A DNA stretch of 64,000 nucleotides from Arthrobacter sp. PM3 (GCF_003352915.1 NZ_CP022314.1:1770917-1834916), one strand, 5' to 3'; numbered from the stretch's first letter, positions 52,575-63,053 are shown. Translations and numbers: made by a program. The notes: generated by a model not told the origin, from the letters alone.

Positions 52575-54509
52575 CGGCGCCCGCCGGGCACCTTCCCGGG
52601 CCGGTGCCGCGCGGCCTGCGCCGTGGCGCCCGGGGCCAAGGGCCCGCAGGGCGTTGAGGATGGTGGCGAGGTCCACGAGCTCCTGGGTCAGGGCGCCGGC
52701 GATGGCCGGCACGTAGCCTGCGGCGGCGGCGATCATGAGGACCACGCTGAGCGTGATGCCGATCCAGATGCTCTGCAGGGCCACCTGCACCGTGCGTTGC
52801 CCGATCCGCACGGCCGATGCCACCTTGGAGAGGTCATCGAGGATGATCACGACGTCGGCCGACTCGCCGGCCGCCGTCGAGCCGCGGGCCCCCATCGCGA
52901 TGCCGACGTCGGCGACCGCCAGGACGGGGGCGTCATTGACGCCGTCGCCGACCATCATGACCGGGCGGTCCGGCAGCGACCGGACGGCCTCGACCTTATC
53001 CGGCGGGAGGCACTCGGCACGGACATCGGTCAGCCCGGCCTCGTCCGCGATGTGCCGGGCGGTGGCAAGGGCGTCGCCGGTCAGCATGATCGTCTGGCCC
53101 ACGCCCAGCTCTTTGAGCTCGCCGAGGGTGCGGCGGGTCTCCTGGCGGATGGGGTCGCTCATCACGAGGGAGCCGACGAATTCGCCGCCCGCGCCGACAT
53201 AGATGGCGAGCTCGCCGCTGGTCAGGTCCGTCTCGGCCACACCGGAGGCCCACTCCGCCACGAACGCGGGCTTGCCCACCACCACGTCCTGGCCGTCGAA
53301 CCGGGCGCGCACCCCATGGGTGGCGAATTCGGTGGCCTCGGTGGCGGCCGCAAACGGCAGGGCGCGGGAGCGGGCGGCATCCATGACCGAGGCCGCCAGG
53401 ACATGGGAGGAATACTGTTCGGCGGAGGCGGCCAGCTGCAACACCTGGTCCTCCGAGAGCTGCCCGGCGGCCCGGATGCCCACCAGGGCAGGCCGGCCGT
53501 AGGTCAGGGTTCCGGTCTTGTCGAACGCCACAGTCTTGATCCGGCCCAGCTGCTCCAGCACCCCGGCGTACTTGACGATGATGCCCGAACGCGCGGCCCG
53601 GCTCATGCCGCCCAGGAACGCCACCGGCGCAGCGATCAGCAGCGGGCACGGCGTGGCCACCACCAGGACCTCGGCGAAGCGTGCCGGGTTGCCGCTGATG
53701 ATCCAGCCCACCGCGCCGAGAATGTAAGCGAGGGCGGTGAACGGGACGGCGTAGCGGTCGGCCAGCCGGACCATGGGCGCCTTGCTGTCCGCCGCTTCCT
53801 TCACGAGGGCGACGATCCGACTGTACTGCGAGTCCTCCATACGTGCCGTGACCCGCATCCGGATCGCGGCCTCACCGTTCAGCGACCCGCTCATGAGGCC
53901 GTCCCCGGCGGTCCGTTCCACCGGCAGGCTTTCGCCGGTGAGGGAGGATTCGTCGAACGACCCCGACTCGGAGAGCAGGACGCCGTCCAGCGGGACCACC
54001 TCGCCGGGGCGGACCAGCAGGATGTCTCCGATTTCGACGTCGGTGGCCGCGATGTCCTCGTGCTGGCCGTCGGTTTGAGCGCCGCCGTTGGCGGCGGCTG
54101 TGTCGGTTCCGGCGGTGTCAGCTCCGGGGCCGGGGGTGCCGTTCCGCTCCCGGTGGGCGATCTGCGGGACGCGTTCCAGCAGGGCCGTCAGCTCGCCCTT
54201 GGCCCGGCCGGCAGCGTAGTCCTCGAGGGCCGTGCCGCCGGCGAGCATCAGCACGATGATCATGGAGGCGATGTACTCACCCACGAGCACGGTACTGATG
54301 ATCGCGGTGACGGCGAGGATGTCGATGCCCCATTGCCCACCGGCCAGCCGGCGCACCATCCCGACAGCGAGGTAGGCTGCCACGGCCAGGGCATAGACGC
54401 TCGCGGCGACCTGGGCGATGCCTTCCTGGCCCGCGGCCAGGAGGGCCAGCACCGCCAGGAGGGCAACGAGGGTCCCGGCCACGAGTGGATACCGGAGCAC
54501 GAATTTCAC
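52563..54509 (-). CDS. P1B-type heavy-metal ATPase
   Basis: 648-residue heavy-metal efflux or uptake ATPase without an N-terminal metal-binding domain. The CPC membrane motif lies in VVATPCPLLIAAPVAF (near residue 285), the phosphorylated Asp in VAFDKTGTLTYGR (near residue 328), and GDGVNDAPVLAVADVGIAM follows. The usual His-Pro of the nucleotide domain is His-Val here (YSSHVLAASV), a known variation in one actinobacterial subgroup. Metal specificity (Zn/Cd/Co or Cu) cannot be fixed from the motif set. The start is GTG. Confidence 0.92.
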   Translation of the reverse strand: MKFVLRYPLVAGTLVALLAVLALLAAGQEGIAQVAASVYALAVAAYLAVGMVRRLAGGQWGIDILAVTAIISTVLVGEYIASMIIVLMLAGGTALEDYAAGRAKGELTALLERVPQIAHRERNGTPGPGADTAGTDTAAANGGAQTDGQHEDIAATDVEIGDILLVRPGEVVPLDGVLLSESGSFDESSLTGESLPVERTAGDGLMSGSLNGEAAIRMRVTARMEDSQYSRIVALVKEAADSKAPMVRLADRYAVPFTALAYILGAVGWIISGNPARFAEVLVVATPCPLLIAAPVAFLGGMSRAARSGIIVKYAGVLEQLGRIKTVAFDKTGTLTYGRPALVGIRAAGQLSEDQVLQLAASAEQYSSHVLAASVMDAARSRALPFAAATEATEFATHGVRARFDGQDVVVGKPAFVAEWASGVAETDLTSGELAIYVGAGGEFVGSLVMSDPIRQETRRTLGELKELGVGQTIMLTGDALATARHIADEAGLTDVRAECLPPDKVEAVRSLPDRPVMMVGDGVNDAPVLAVADVGIAMGARGSTAAGESADVVIILDDLSKVASAVRIGQRTVQVALQSIWIGITLSVVLMIAAAAGYVPAIAGALTQELVDLATILNALRALGPGRHGAGRAAPAREGARRAPLPG

Positions 54510-54650
54510 GCAAGTCCCGCTTTCGGCGTCGTGTCATCGACTACTTGAATCCTACTGCGCTGCTCCCGCGGCCCCGGGGCCTGGAGGCCGACGCTTTGCC
54601 CGGGCCGAACGCCACTGTCGCCGCCCGCGGATGGCTGGTAGGACAGGGCC

Positions 54651-57600
54651 ATGACGGAGTCGCCCACAGTTGCCGCCGCGCTGGCGCCCGTCGACGCCGT
54701 GATCTTCGAACTCGACGGCGTCGTGACCGACACCGCCGAGCTGCGCGCAGCAGCCTGGAAGCAGCTCCTCGACGACGTCTTGCAGGACCCCCGGCTTCCC
54801 GCCGACGCCCTGCGCGCACCCGTCACGGACGACGAACTCGCCCGGTGCGTCGAGGGCCGGACCGGGGAGGACGGCGTGGCCACGTTCCTGGCCTCCCGCG
54901 GCGCCGCCATTGCCCGCGGCCTGCCCGCGGACAGTCCGTCGGAGTGGACGGCGTCCGGGCTCGCGCGCCGCCAGGACGCCATGTTCGAAGCCATGCTCGC
55001 CGGCGGCCCGGTCCCGGTCTTCCCCGGCACCGTCGCGCTCCTTGAACGGCTCCGGGCGGGCCGGATCCCGGTGGTCCTGGCCACCTCCAGCCGCAACGCC
55101 GCCGCCGTCCTGGCTGCGGCCGCACTCGGGGATGTCTTTGACCACGTCGTCGACGGGCAGACGGCCCTGGACCGTGACGTCGCCGGAATGCCGGCACCTG
55201 CCCTGGCCCTCGAGGCCGTCCGCCGGCTGGAGATCACCCCGGCCCGCGCCATGGTGATTGCCGCCGCGGCGTCCGGCGTCGAAGCCGGGCGGCGGGGCGG
55301 GTTCGGTCTCGTGGTGGGCCTCGACCGGGTCGGACGGCGGGCCGAGCTGGAAGCCGCGGGCGCCGACGTCGTGGTTGAAGACGTCAGCGAACTGGACATC
55401 GGGCTGGTCATCACGCACCCCTGGCTGCTGGTCTACGAGGGATTCGACCCGGCCCACGAAGGACACCGGGAGGCACTGACCACGCTCGGGAACGGTTACC
55501 TCGCCACCCGCGGCGCCGCACCCGAACACCGGGCAGGGGAGGTCCACTATCCGGGCACCTACCTGGCGGGCATTTACAGCACCCTCGCCAGCGTCGTCCA
55601 GGGCGAGGAGACGGTGGACGAGCACATGGTCAACATCCCGGACTGGCTGCCGCTGGACGTCAGGGTGGGCGGCGCCGCGTGGTGGTCCGGCGGCGGCCTG
55701 ACGCTCCGGAGCGAGCGCCGCACCCTGGATCTCAAACGCGCCCTGTTGAGCCGGGAAGCGCTGCTGGAGGACGACGCCGGGCGGCAACTGCAGGTGCTCC
55801 AGCGCAGAATCGTCTCCATGGCCGAACCCCACCTGGCGGCGATGGAGACCACCCTGACCGCGCTCGGGTGGAGCGGGAACATCAGCGTCCGCAGCGGCTG
55901 CGACACGGCCGTCACCAACTCCAACGTGCCCGAGGACGCCCAGCTGGCCAACCGGCACCTGACAGCGGTGGCGGTGTCCGCCTCAGAGGACGGCCCGGGC
56001 ACTGCGGAACTGACGGTCCAGGTACGGACGCGCGGAAGCAGGATCGGGATCGCCCTGGCGCTGCGGACCCGGATTTCCGGCGGGGCGGAGCAAACCGGAC
56101 CCCGCGGGGTCCACGAACCTGGCGGCGGGATGCACGGCCACCGCTTCGAGCTGGCCGTTACGGACGGCGTCCCCGTCACGGTGACCAAGACGGCAGCCGT
56201 CGCCACCTCCCGGGACCACGCCATCGCCTCGCCTGTCTCTGCGGCGCTCGCCGTGCTGGCGCGGACACCCCGGGACTTCGGCACCTTGCTGGCCGAACAT
56301 GAGGCGGCGTGGAGCCTCCTGCTCGCGCCGTTCATCATCGACTCCGACGCCCCGTCCCAAGCCCAGCTGATCCTCAACCTGCACGTCTTCCACCTGCTGC
56401 AGACCCTCACCACCCACACGGCCGAGCTCGACGCCGGCGTCCCTGCCCGCGGGCTCCACGGCGAAGGCTACCGGGGGCACATCTTCTGGGATGAGCTGTT
56501 CGTCCTGCCCGTCCTGAACTCCCGGCTGCCCGCCGTCGCCCGCGAACTCATTGACTACCGCTGGCGGCGGCTGGGGACAGCGCGCGACGCCGCCCGCAAG
56601 GCCGGGCTGAGCGGCGCCCTCTTTCCCTGGCAGAGCGGCAGCGACGGCACCGAACAGACACCCAAATTCCTGTTCAACAGGCTCTCCGGGCACTGGGTGC
56701 CGGACTACTCCCACCTGCAGCGGCATGTGGGCCTCGCCGTGGCCTACAACGCCTGGCAGTACTTCGAAGCGACCCAGGACAGGGGATGGCTGACCCGGCA
56801 CGGGGCCGAGATCGTGGTGGATGTCGCCCGGCTGTTCGCCTCCCTCGCGGAGCACGACGCCGCCGAGGACCGGTTCCACATCCGGGGCGTCATGGGCCCC
56901 GACGAGTACCACACCGGCCCCCCTGGCAACCCCGGCGGAGGACTGGACGACAACGCCTACACCAACATCATGGCAGCCTGGGTATTCGACCAGGCGGTCT
57001 GGATCATGCATTCCGTCCGGGGCTTCGACATGGACGAGCTGCGCTCGCGGCTGGGCATCACGGCCGGGGAGGTCGCCGCCTGGGCCCACCTGAGCCGGCG
57101 CATGTTCGTGCCTTTCCACGACGGCGGCATCATCAGCCAGTTCGACGGCTATGGCGCGCTCCGGGAACTGGACTGGAAGCATTACCGCCGCGCGTACCGC
57201 AACATCGAACGGCTGGACCTGATCCTGGAAGCGGAGGGGGACAGCACCAACCATTACCGGCTCGCGAAACAGGCGGATGTCCTCATGCTCCTGTACGTCC
57301 TGGGCGAGGACCAGCTCCTGGGGTTCCTGCGCCGGATGGGGTACGCCGTCGACCGGGCGCAGATCGCGGCCACCGTGGACTACTACCTGGCCCGGACCGC
57401 GCACGGCTCCACCCTCAGCAGGGTGGCCCACGCCTCGGTGCTGGCACAGCGGGACCCGGAGCAGGCGTGGGCCACGTTCCGGGAAGCCCTGGACACGGAC
57501 CTGGACGACACCCAGGGCGGCACCACGAGTTCGGGCATCCACCTGGGCGCCATGGCCGGGTCGATCGACGTCGTCCAGCGCAGCTTCGCCGGGCTGCGGA

Positions 57601-57917
57601 TCACCCGGGACGCCCTGGACTTCACCCCGCGGCTGCCGGCGGAGCTGTCCCGGGTGGAGTTCCAGGTCCGCTACCGGGACCAGCTGCTGGCCGTGCACCT
57701 CGGCACGGACAGGCTGCGCGTGTCCGCCGCTCCGGGGGACGCCGCCCCCGTACTGGTGCGGGTCGGAGCGGAAAAGGTGCTGCTGCGGGCCGGCAAAGAG
57801 TATGAGTTCCTCTTCGGTCCCCGCCCGGCCGCTGACGGGCGACCGGCTGACGGGCGGCAGGTTGCGGCTACGTCGCTGGCGTGCCCCGATCCATGTGCAG
57901 CACCGCCGCGCCCGTGA
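54651..57917 (+). CDS. HAD-GH65 fusion protein with degenerate HAD domain
   Basis: 1088-residue fusion. The N-terminal HAD domain (about residues 1-235) resembles beta-phosphoglucomutase but shows Glu20 in place of the catalytic Asp ([11 protein letters not shown]), no Lys in the motif III region ([11 protein letters not shown]), and [13 protein letters not shown] in place of the Mg-binding VVVEDAVSG. It is therefore probably inactive. The GH65 domain (about 260-1050) keeps the catalytic Glu in [12 protein letters not shown] near residue 752 and [12 protein letters not shown] mycobacterial relative, OtsB1 (Rv2006), joins HAD and GH65 segments (recalled). The end overlaps the convergent dehydrogenase gene by 50 bases. 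Confidence 0.9.
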   Translation: MTESPTVAAALAPVDAVIFELDGVVTDTAELRAAAWKQLLDDVLQDPRLPADALRAPVTDDELARCVEGRTGEDGVATFLASRGAAIARGLPADSPSEWTASGLARRQDAMFEAMLAGGPVPVFPGTVALLERLRAGRIPVVLATSSRNAAAVLAAAALGDVFDHVVDGQTALDRDVAGMPAPALALEAVRRLEITPARAMVIAAAASGVEAGRRGGFGLVVGLDRVGRRAELEAAGADVVVEDVSELDIGLVITHPWLLVYEGFDPAHEGHREALTTLGNGYLATRGAAPEHRAGEVHYPGTYLAGIYSTLASVVQGEETVDEHMVNIPDWLPLDVRVGGAAWWSGGGLTLRSERRTLDLKRALLSREALLEDDAGRQLQVLQRRIVSMAEPHLAAMETTLTALGWSGNISVRSGCDTAVTNSNVPEDAQLANRHLTAVAVSASEDGPGTAELTVQVRTRGSRIGIALALRTRISGGAEQTGPRGVHEPGGGMHGHRFELAVTDGVPVTVTKTAAVATSRDHAIASPVSAALAVLARTPRDFGTLLAEHEAAWSLLLAPFIIDSDAPSQAQLILNLHVFHLLQTLTTHTAELDAGVPARGLHGEGYRGHIFWDELFVLPVLNSRLPAVARELIDYRWRRLGTARDAARKAGLSGALFPWQSGSDGTEQTPKFLFNRLSGHWVPDYSHLQRHVGLAVAYNAWQYFEATQDRGWLTRHGAEIVVDVARLFASLAEHDAAEDRFHIRGVMGPDEYHTGPPGNPGGGLDDNAYTNIMAAWVFDQAVWIMHSVRGFDMDELRSRLGITAGEVAAWAHLSRRMFVPFHDGGIISQFDGYGALRELDWKHYRRAYRNIERLDLILEAEGDSTNHYRLAKQADVLMLLYVLGEDQLLGFLRRMGYAVDRAQIAATVDYYLARTAHGSTLSRVAHASVLAQRDPEQAWATFREALDTDLDDTQGGTTSSGIHLGAMAGSIDVVQRSFAGLRITRDALDFTPRLPAELSRVEFQVRYRDQLLAVHLGTDRLRVSAAPGDAAPVLVRVGAEKVLLRAGKEYEFLFGPRPAADGRPADGRQVAATSLACPDPCAAPPRP

Positions 57918-58887
57918 TCCGGTCCCCGGCCAGGTCCCGCAGGGCCTGGTCCGCCGCCTCGAACGGGTACGCCACCGTGGTGGGGCGCAACGGGATCTCG
58001 GCGGCGATGCGGAAGAATTCCTCGCCGTCGGCCCTGGTATTGGCCGTGACACTGCGCAGTTGGCGCTCCTGGAAGAGGTCGTCGCTGTAGCGCAGGGGCG
58101 GGATGTCGCTGAGGTGGATGCCCGCGACGGCGAGCGTCCCACCGCGGTCCAGGGCCCGGAGCGCCACCGGCACCAGGGTGCCGGCGGGCGCAAACAGGAT
58201 CGCGGCGTCCAGCGGGTCCGGCGGCTGGTCCTCGGCGCCGCCGGCGAACGTCGCGCCCAGCTCCATGGCCAGCCCGCGGGCCTCCGCGGACCGGGTCATG
58301 ACGTACACCCGGGCACCGCGGTAAAGGGCGATCTGGGCCGCCAGATGCGCGGAGCCGCCGAAGCCGTAGATGCCCAGCCGGCCGCCGATCGGCAGCTCGG
58401 CCCGGCTCAGCGCCCGGTAGCCGATGATTCCTGCGCACAAAAGCGGCGCCACCTGTTCGTCGCTGAAGACCTCCGGGAGCCGGTAGGCGAAGTTCTCGGC
58501 CACGGTGATGAGCTCGGCGTATCCGCCGTCGCGGTCCCAGCCGGTGAATGTGGGGGACAGACACAGGTTCTCCTGTCCGCGCAGGCAGAAGCGGCAGCTC
58601 CCGCAGGTGCCGCCCAGCCAGGCCACCCCCACCCGCTCGCCGAGGCCGAACCTGGCGGCCCCCGGGCCGAGCCCGATCACCTCGCCGACCACTTCGTGAC
58701 CCGGGATGGTCCCGGGGTGCCGCGGTTCAAGGTCGCCCTCGGCCAGGTGCAGGTCCGTGCGGCACACGCCGCAGACCCTGACCTTAAGCAGGATCTCTCC
58801 GCGCGCGGGCACGGGATCCGGGCAGTCGGCGGCCACGAGGGGCCCGCCGGACATGGGTCCGGGAACGCCTACCCGCCAGGCACGCAC
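57868..58887 (-). CDS. Zinc-dependent alcohol dehydrogenase
   Basis: 339-residue medium-chain Zn-alcohol dehydrogenase. The catalytic zinc ligands lie in [27 protein letters not shown] and, as Cys, [15 protein letters not shown]. The structural four-Cys lobe is [15 protein letters not shown]. The Rossmann motif is [16 protein letters not shown]. The GTG at 58887 was chosen for GGAGAAGGAGG just upstream; the open frame runs on into the USP gene. It is 58 bp after the USP stop and probably in one transcript with it. Confidence 0.92.
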   Translation of the reverse strand: MRAWRVGVPGPMSGGPLVAADCPDPVPARGEILLKVRVCGVCRTDLHLAEGDLEPRHPGTIPGHEVVGEVIGLGPGAARFGLGERVGVAWLGGTCGSCRFCLRGQENLCLSPTFTGWDRDGGYAELITVAENFAYRLPEVFSDEQVAPLLCAGIIGYRALSRAELPIGGRLGIYGFGGSAHLAAQIALYRGARVYVMTRSAEARGLAMELGATFAGGAEDQPPDPLDAAILFAPAGTLVPVALRALDRGGTLAVAGIHLSDIPPLRYSDDLFQERQLRSVTANTRADGEEFFRIAAEIPLRPTTVAYPFEAADQALRDLAGDRITGAAVLHMDRGTPAT

Positions 58888-58945
58888 TGCGGCCTCCTTC
58901 TCCTGGTAACTCCCTGGTTCGTCCGGTCCTGCTTCTCCGGCGCGG

Positions 58946-59896
58946 CTAACGGCTGACCAGCACGTTGCAGCGGGCCTTATGGAGCACGGCGGAGACCGTG
59001 TTGCCGGGCCCGGCCGCCGGGTTGTGGGTCCCAAGCACCAGCACATCGGCGTCCGCTGCGGCGGCGAGAAGCTCCCGGGCGGCCGCATGGCCCTCGCACA
59101 GCACACCGGAAACCTCCAGCCCTGAAGCCAGCCCGCGGGCCTCGTCAACGGCACGGTCCAGAAGTTCCTGACCGTGGAGCGCCCCGTGGCGGCCGTGGTC
59201 GTCCCGCGCCCCGCCATGCGGGTCCACGTGGACGAGCCGCAGCGGGCCGCCGAGGACGCCGGCCAGCCGGACGGCCCCGGCCAGGACTGCGGGGCTGCGG
59301 GGCGAGGCATCCACTCCCGCCACGACGGGGCCGCCGGGGATGCGCGGCCGGCGGATGATCATCACGGGGCAGTGCGCGGAGCCGGCGAGGTCAAGGCACA
59401 CCGAACCCGCCACCGGGCCCAGGACGGCGCCGAGCCCCCGGCTGCCGACCACCAGCAGTTGCGCGTCCAGGGCGGCCTCGCGCAGTACCGGCGCGGCCAG
59501 CCCGGCCTCGATGACGCCGTCGACCTCCGGGATGACGGGGACGGTGGGTTCGGGGTGTTCGGCGGGTTCCGGTTCGAGACCGGGCTCGACGCCGGGCACG
59601 GGTTTGGTGGTGGATGCGGGTCCGGTGCCGGCTGTTTCCAGGACGGCGCTGCGCGCCAGTTCGATACCTTCGGCAAGGATGGCTTCGGCAGAATGCCGGA
59701 GCCCGCTGCCGGCCACTCCCTTAACCGGGCCGAGATTCTTGGTGAAGACCGGCCACACCCAGGCGTGCACTACGCGCAGGTTGAGTCCGGTTGCAGCCGC
59801 ATAACCGGCGGCCCAGCGAACGGCGAGCTGCGCGGCTTCAGACCCGCCGTAGCCCACCGCCACGATGCCGCGTTGATGGCCTGCGGGTGCCGGCAT
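58946..59896 (-). CDS. Tandem universal stress protein
   Basis: 316-residue protein with two USP domains. The first has the ATP-binding loop [18 protein letters not shown] near residue 165, interrupted earlier by a Pro/Glu-rich insert ([19 protein letters not shown], about 105-125). The second ends [33 protein letters not shown] 59896 follows GGGAGGAATC. The size and architecture equal those of mycobacterial tandem USPs such as Rv1996, which is DosR-induced. It is first of a likely two-gene operon with the dehydrogenase. Confidence 0.9.
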   Translation of the reverse strand: MPAPAGHQRGIVAVGYGGSEAAQLAVRWAAGYAAATGLNLRVVHAWVWPVFTKNLGPVKGVAGSGLRHSAEAILAEGIELARSAVLETAGTGPASTTKPVPGVEPGLEPEPAEHPEPTVPVIPEVDGVIEAGLAAPVLREAALDAQLLVVGSRGLGAVLGPVAGSVCLDLAGSAHCPVMIIRRPRIPGGPVVAGVDASPRSPAVLAGAVRLAGVLGGPLRLVHVDPHGGARDDHGRHGALHGQELLDRAVDEARGLASGLEVSGVLCEGHAAARELLAAAADADVLVLGTHNPAAGPGNTVSAVLHKARCNVLVSR

Positions 59897-59975
59897 GATT
59901 CCTCCCGGATCTGCGGACGCACCCCTTCGCCCGGCTATACGTGCAGCCCAGTAGACCGCTCCGGTCAGGCAATGG

Positions 59976-61091
59976 CTAGGGGCTTTGGTCCCGCGGGGCG
60001 GCCTGCTGCTCCCGCAGTTCGCGTCCGCGCCGGATGTCCTCTTCCTCCCGGGCCTGTTGCTTGTCGCTCTGTTTGGTGTCGCGGGGCGGCAGCTGGATGG
60101 TCTCTTCGGCCTCAATTCCGGCCTGCAGCTGGCGTCCGCGCTCTGTCTCGGCGTCGAACTCCGCACCGAACAGCAGCGACATGTTCAGGATCCACAGCCA
60201 CAGCAGCGAGATGATGACACCGCCAATGGCGCCGTACGTCTTGTTGTAGCTGGCGAAGTTGGCCACATAGAACGCAAAGGCCGCGGAAGCCAGCAGGAAG
60301 ATGACCAGGGCGATTGCGGAACCCAGGCTCATCCAGCGGAACTTGGGCTGCTTCACGTTGGGGGTGGCGTAGTAGAGGATGGCGATCGCGAGCACGACGA
60401 GGAGCAGGATCACGGGCCACTTGAGAATATTCCACGCCGTCAGGACGGCCCCGCCCAGGCCGATCGCATTGCCGACCGACTCGGCGACTGGCCCGCTCAG
60501 GACGAGCATGGCAGCCAGCACGAGGACGATCAGCATGGTAGCCAGGGTGACTGCGAGCATCGTGCCCCGCAGCTTGATAAACGGCCGGCCCTCGTCGGTT
60601 TCGTAGATCCTGTTCATGGCCCGGCCAAACGCACCGACATACCCTGAAGCGGACCAGAGGGCGGTGAGGATGCCGATCACCAGCGTGAGGCCGGCTGCCG
60701 AGGAGTGGCTGAGCTGCTCGATCGGCTGGCGGACGGCGTCCACTGTTTCAGCCGGCGCGAAGCCTTGGACGATCTCCAGAAGCGCGGAGGTGGTCTTCTG
60801 GGCTTGGCCAAAAATGCCCAGCAGGGATACGAGAGCCAACAGCGCCGGGAAAATTGAGAGGACCGAGTAATAGGTCAGGGCCGCGGCGAGGTCGGGGCAC
60901 TGGTCCTTGGTGAACTCCCTCAGGGTCTTCTTTGCAATGTATTTCCAGGACGGTTTCGTGACGTCGGCAGGGCTGTCCGGCTTCCGGGAATCGTCCGGAG
61001 CGGGCGCCATCCGGGCTTTGGCGGTGCTGCTCTCCGGTGTCTCGGCGTCGTTCTTCATGTCGTTTTCTGTCTGGGCCGGGTTTTGGGACAT
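59976..61091 (-). CDS. YihY/BrkB-family membrane protein
   Basis: 371-residue inner-membrane protein with six hydrophobic segments. The family pattern is DQCPDLAAALTYYSVLSIFPALLALVSLLG near residue 45, then WSASGYVGAFGRAMNRIYETDEGRPF and FASYNKTYGAIGGVIISLLWLWI. The C-terminal tail is acidic and basic without motif (about 330-371). Once thought to be RNase BN, the family is now of unclear membrane function. GGAAGAAA precedes the ATG. Confidence 0.92.
   Translation of the reverse strand: MSQNPAQTENDMKNDAETPESSTAKARMAPAPDDSRKPDSPADVTKPSWKYIAKKTLREFTKDQCPDLAAALTYYSVLSIFPALLALVSLLGIFGQAQKTTSALLEIVQGFAPAETVDAVRQPIEQLSHSSAAGLTLVIGILTALWSASGYVGAFGRAMNRIYETDEGRPFIKLRGTMLAVTLATMLIVLVLAAMLVLSGPVAESVGNAIGLGGAVLTAWNILKWPVILLLVVLAIAILYYATPNVKQPKFRWMSLGSAIALVIFLLASAAFAFYVANFASYNKTYGAIGGVIISLLWLWILNMSLLFGAEFDAETERGRQLQAGIEAEETIQLPPRDTKQSDKQQAREEEDIRRGRELREQQAAPRDQSP
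59979..59992 (-). promoter_or_regulatory. DosR-like box upstream of the universal stress protein gene
   Basis: GGGGCTTTGGTCCC matches 12 of 14 positions of the DosR core GGGACTWWAGTCCC (consensus recalled), overlaps the YihY stop region, and lies 82 bases upstream of the USP start. Read in the USP sense it is CGCGGGACCAAAGCCCC. Confidence 0.5.
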
Positions 61092-61176
61092 GGGATTTCT
61101 TCCTTCGTCGGGTTAAGCGCACCGGCCGGCCGCCCAAACGCGACTGCGCAGGACGGCCGGCCGGCTTCAAGCGGGA

Positions 61177-61764
61177 CTACACCTGCCGGACGTTGTCCCT
61201 GGCTTCGAGGGTGCGGTCCTTGACGTCCGCAACGGCGTCCTGACCCTCCGCCTTGACGTGCTCGGTAGCGTCTGCAGCCGTGGCCTTGACCTGTTCCACT
61301 GCCGCCTGGGCGGGTTCCTTGAGGCCCTCGGCCACGTGCTTCGCCGCCTCTGTCAGCTCCGTCGTAAGCGGTTCGGCCGCAGTCTTCAGTGCGTCCGCGG
61401 CTTCGCGTTCCTTCTCACTGGCCGGGAACAGGGAGGAGACCAGCAATCCGGCCCCAAAAGCGATGAGGCCTGCCGCGAGCGGGTTGCCCTGCGTCCTGGC
61501 CTTCACCTCAGCGGGCGCATGCCCGATCGCAGAGCCGGCGTCACCAACGTGCGCGCCGGCGCTGCCCGTGGCGTGGTCCGCTGCCCCCATGACCTTCTCT
61601 TTCGCGCCAAAGACGGCGTCCTTGACGTTTTCTTTGATTCTGTCAGTTTGCCGCTGGACGACGTGCGATGGGGTGACCTTGTCCGCCACGGCGTCCACAT
61701 TGGTGCCGAGCCGCGCGCGGGTTGCTTCGATATCTGCTCGGATGACATCCGGGTTTTCACTCAT
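61177..61764 (-). CDS. DUF3618 protein
   Basis: 195-residue protein. It begins MSENPDVIRADIEATRARLGTNVDAVADKV, the DUF3618 core, with NPLAAGLIAFGAGLLVSSLF, one membrane helix near residues 95-115. A C-terminal amphipathic helix of repeated Ala/Glu heptads (about 120-190) follows. GAGGAA precedes the ATG. It is third in the transcript below the 287-residue gene and the holin-like gene. Confidence 0.9.
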   Translation of the reverse strand: MSENPDVIRADIEATRARLGTNVDAVADKVTPSHVVQRQTDRIKENVKDAVFGAKEKVMGAADHATGSAGAHVGDAGSAIGHAPAEVKARTQGNPLAAGLIAFGAGLLVSSLFPASEKEREAADALKTAAEPLTTELTEAAKHVAEGLKEPAQAAVEQVKATAADATEHVKAEGQDAVADVKDRTLEARDNVRQV

Positions 61765-61782
61765 CGTATTTCCTCGCTGGGT

Positions 61783-62193
61783 CTAGGGGGTGGGCTTGAG
61801 CGTGGGCGGGATTTCCTGAAGGGTCGCGGCGGTCTGGGGCAGGCCCTTGACCGCTTTGAGTTCCCTGCGGCCGATCGAGGCCAGGACGGCGGCAGTGATG
61901 CCCCAGATCAGGGCGACGACGACGCCGGACCAGCCCAGTCCCATCAGGGTGCCGAGCGCCCACCAGAGCGCCAGGGACAGGAACAGGAGCGCGAAGTTGC
62001 CCGCGACACCTGCTCCGGCAAGCATTCCGCTGCCCTTGCCGGCCCGGGCGGCCGACTGCTTCAGTTCGACCTTGGCAAGCTCGACCTCCTGCCGCATCAG
62101 GGTGGACATGTCCCGGGTGACCTCGCCCAGGAGGTCGCCGAGGGAGGACGTTTCAGCCTTCGCTTGAGCGGTGGTCGGAGGGATTTCGCTCAT
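61783..62193 (-). CDS. Phage-holin-family (DUF1469) membrane protein
   Basis: 136-residue protein. The N-terminal GDLLGEVTRDMSTLMRQEVELAKVELK helix is the family mark. Two membrane helices follow (about 50-75 and 80-105: AGNFALLFLSLALWWALG and WSGVVVALIWGITAAVLASI). Despite the family name it is chromosomal and found with DUF3618 in actinobacteria; no lytic role is implied. ATGA overlap with the preceding gene. Confidence 0.9.
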   Translation of the reverse strand: MSEIPPTTAQAKAETSSLGDLLGEVTRDMSTLMRQEVELAKVELKQSAARAGKGSGMLAGAGVAGNFALLFLSLALWWALGTLMGLGWSGVVVALIWGITAAVLASIGRRELKAVKGLPQTAATLQEIPPTLKPTP

Positions 62194-63053
62194 CGGGGGC
62201 CGCCGTCGTAGGGGTCTTCACGCAGGGGATTGGGCGGATATGTGTCCGCGAAGCCCGCCGTCGTCGTTTCCGGAGCCGGCATCTGCACCGGTGGCGGCGG
62301 AACCGCATTCCCGGTGTCCGGCACCCGGCTGATCGGCGCCGACGGCATCCCGGCGGTCGGCGGAGCACCGGCCGGGGCGCCGGGGGTGGCCGTCGCGGCG
62401 CCCGGTTCGGGGGCTCCTGCGCTGAGGCTGCGGCTGAGCCGGCCGGCCAGGATGCCCGCTCCCGCAGCGAGCAGGAGGAAGGTCCCGGGCTTCTGCCGGG
62501 CGAAGGACTTCACCTCGCTCAGGAGCGAACCCGGATCCCGGCCGTCAAGCCATGTGGCTACGGCGGAGGACCGCTCAGCCGCCTGTCGCACGAGGTCGGT
62601 GGCGACCCCGGGCTGCTCGGAGGCCGCGGCCATGGAGTGCAGTTCGGCCGAGACGGAGCGCAGGCCCTCGGCCACCTTCTGCTGCTGCACGCCGGCCTGT
62701 TCAGTGAGGTCGGATTGTGCCTGGTGCAGGAGGTCCCGGGCGTTTGCCTTGGCCTCGGCGACCACGTGGGTGGCTTCGGCCTTGGCGGTCTCGGCCACGG
62801 TGTGGGCGGAGTCCCCCGCCTGCCGGGAGACCGCTGCTGCCTCGTCTTTGGCGGTGTCGGCCGTTGAGCCGTTTGTTGTCGGCGGCTGCAGCCCGGTCGC
62901 CGGGGCGCCCGTTATCGGCGCCTGCGACGGGGTCGCGCTGTAGATTTCCCCGCCTGCATCGGGAGGAAACGTCGATTCCTGGCGGAGGGGAGCCTGCCGG
63001 GCAGCGGCCGGGCTGCCGTAGCTTCCATCCTGGGGCCACTCGTGCTCTGTCAT
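62190..63053 (-). CDS. Amphipathic coiled-coil membrane-associated protein
   Basis: 287-residue protein. A disordered N-terminus is followed by long amphipathic helices rich in Ala, Glu and Lys (AKDEAAAVSRQAGDSAHTVA, then ATHVVAEAKANARDLLHQAQ). A membrane segment, KPGTFLLLAAGAGILAGRLS, lies near residue 195. A Pro-rich tail ends the protein. No enzyme motif. It is first of a three-gene envelope-stress-type operon with holin-like and DUF3618 proteins. AAAGAGAG precedes the ATG. Confidence 0.75.
   Translation of the reverse strand: MTEHEWPQDGSYGSPAAARQAPLRQESTFPPDAGGEIYSATPSQAPITGAPATGLQPPTTNGSTADTAKDEAAAVSRQAGDSAHTVAETAKAEATHVVAEAKANARDLLHQAQSDLTEQAGVQQQKVAEGLRSVSAELHSMAAASEQPGVATDLVRQAAERSSAVATWLDGRDPGSLLSEVKSFARQKPGTFLLLAAGAGILAGRLSRSLSAGAPEPGAATATPGAPAGAPPTAGMPSAPISRVPDTGNAVPPPPVQMPAPETTTAGFADTYPPNPLREDPYDGGPR

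Noticed and set aside
61783..62193. Prophage remnant suggested by the holin-family gene
   Set aside because: No integrase, capsid, lysin or att site nearby; the family is chromosomal in actinobacteria and linked to DUF3618.
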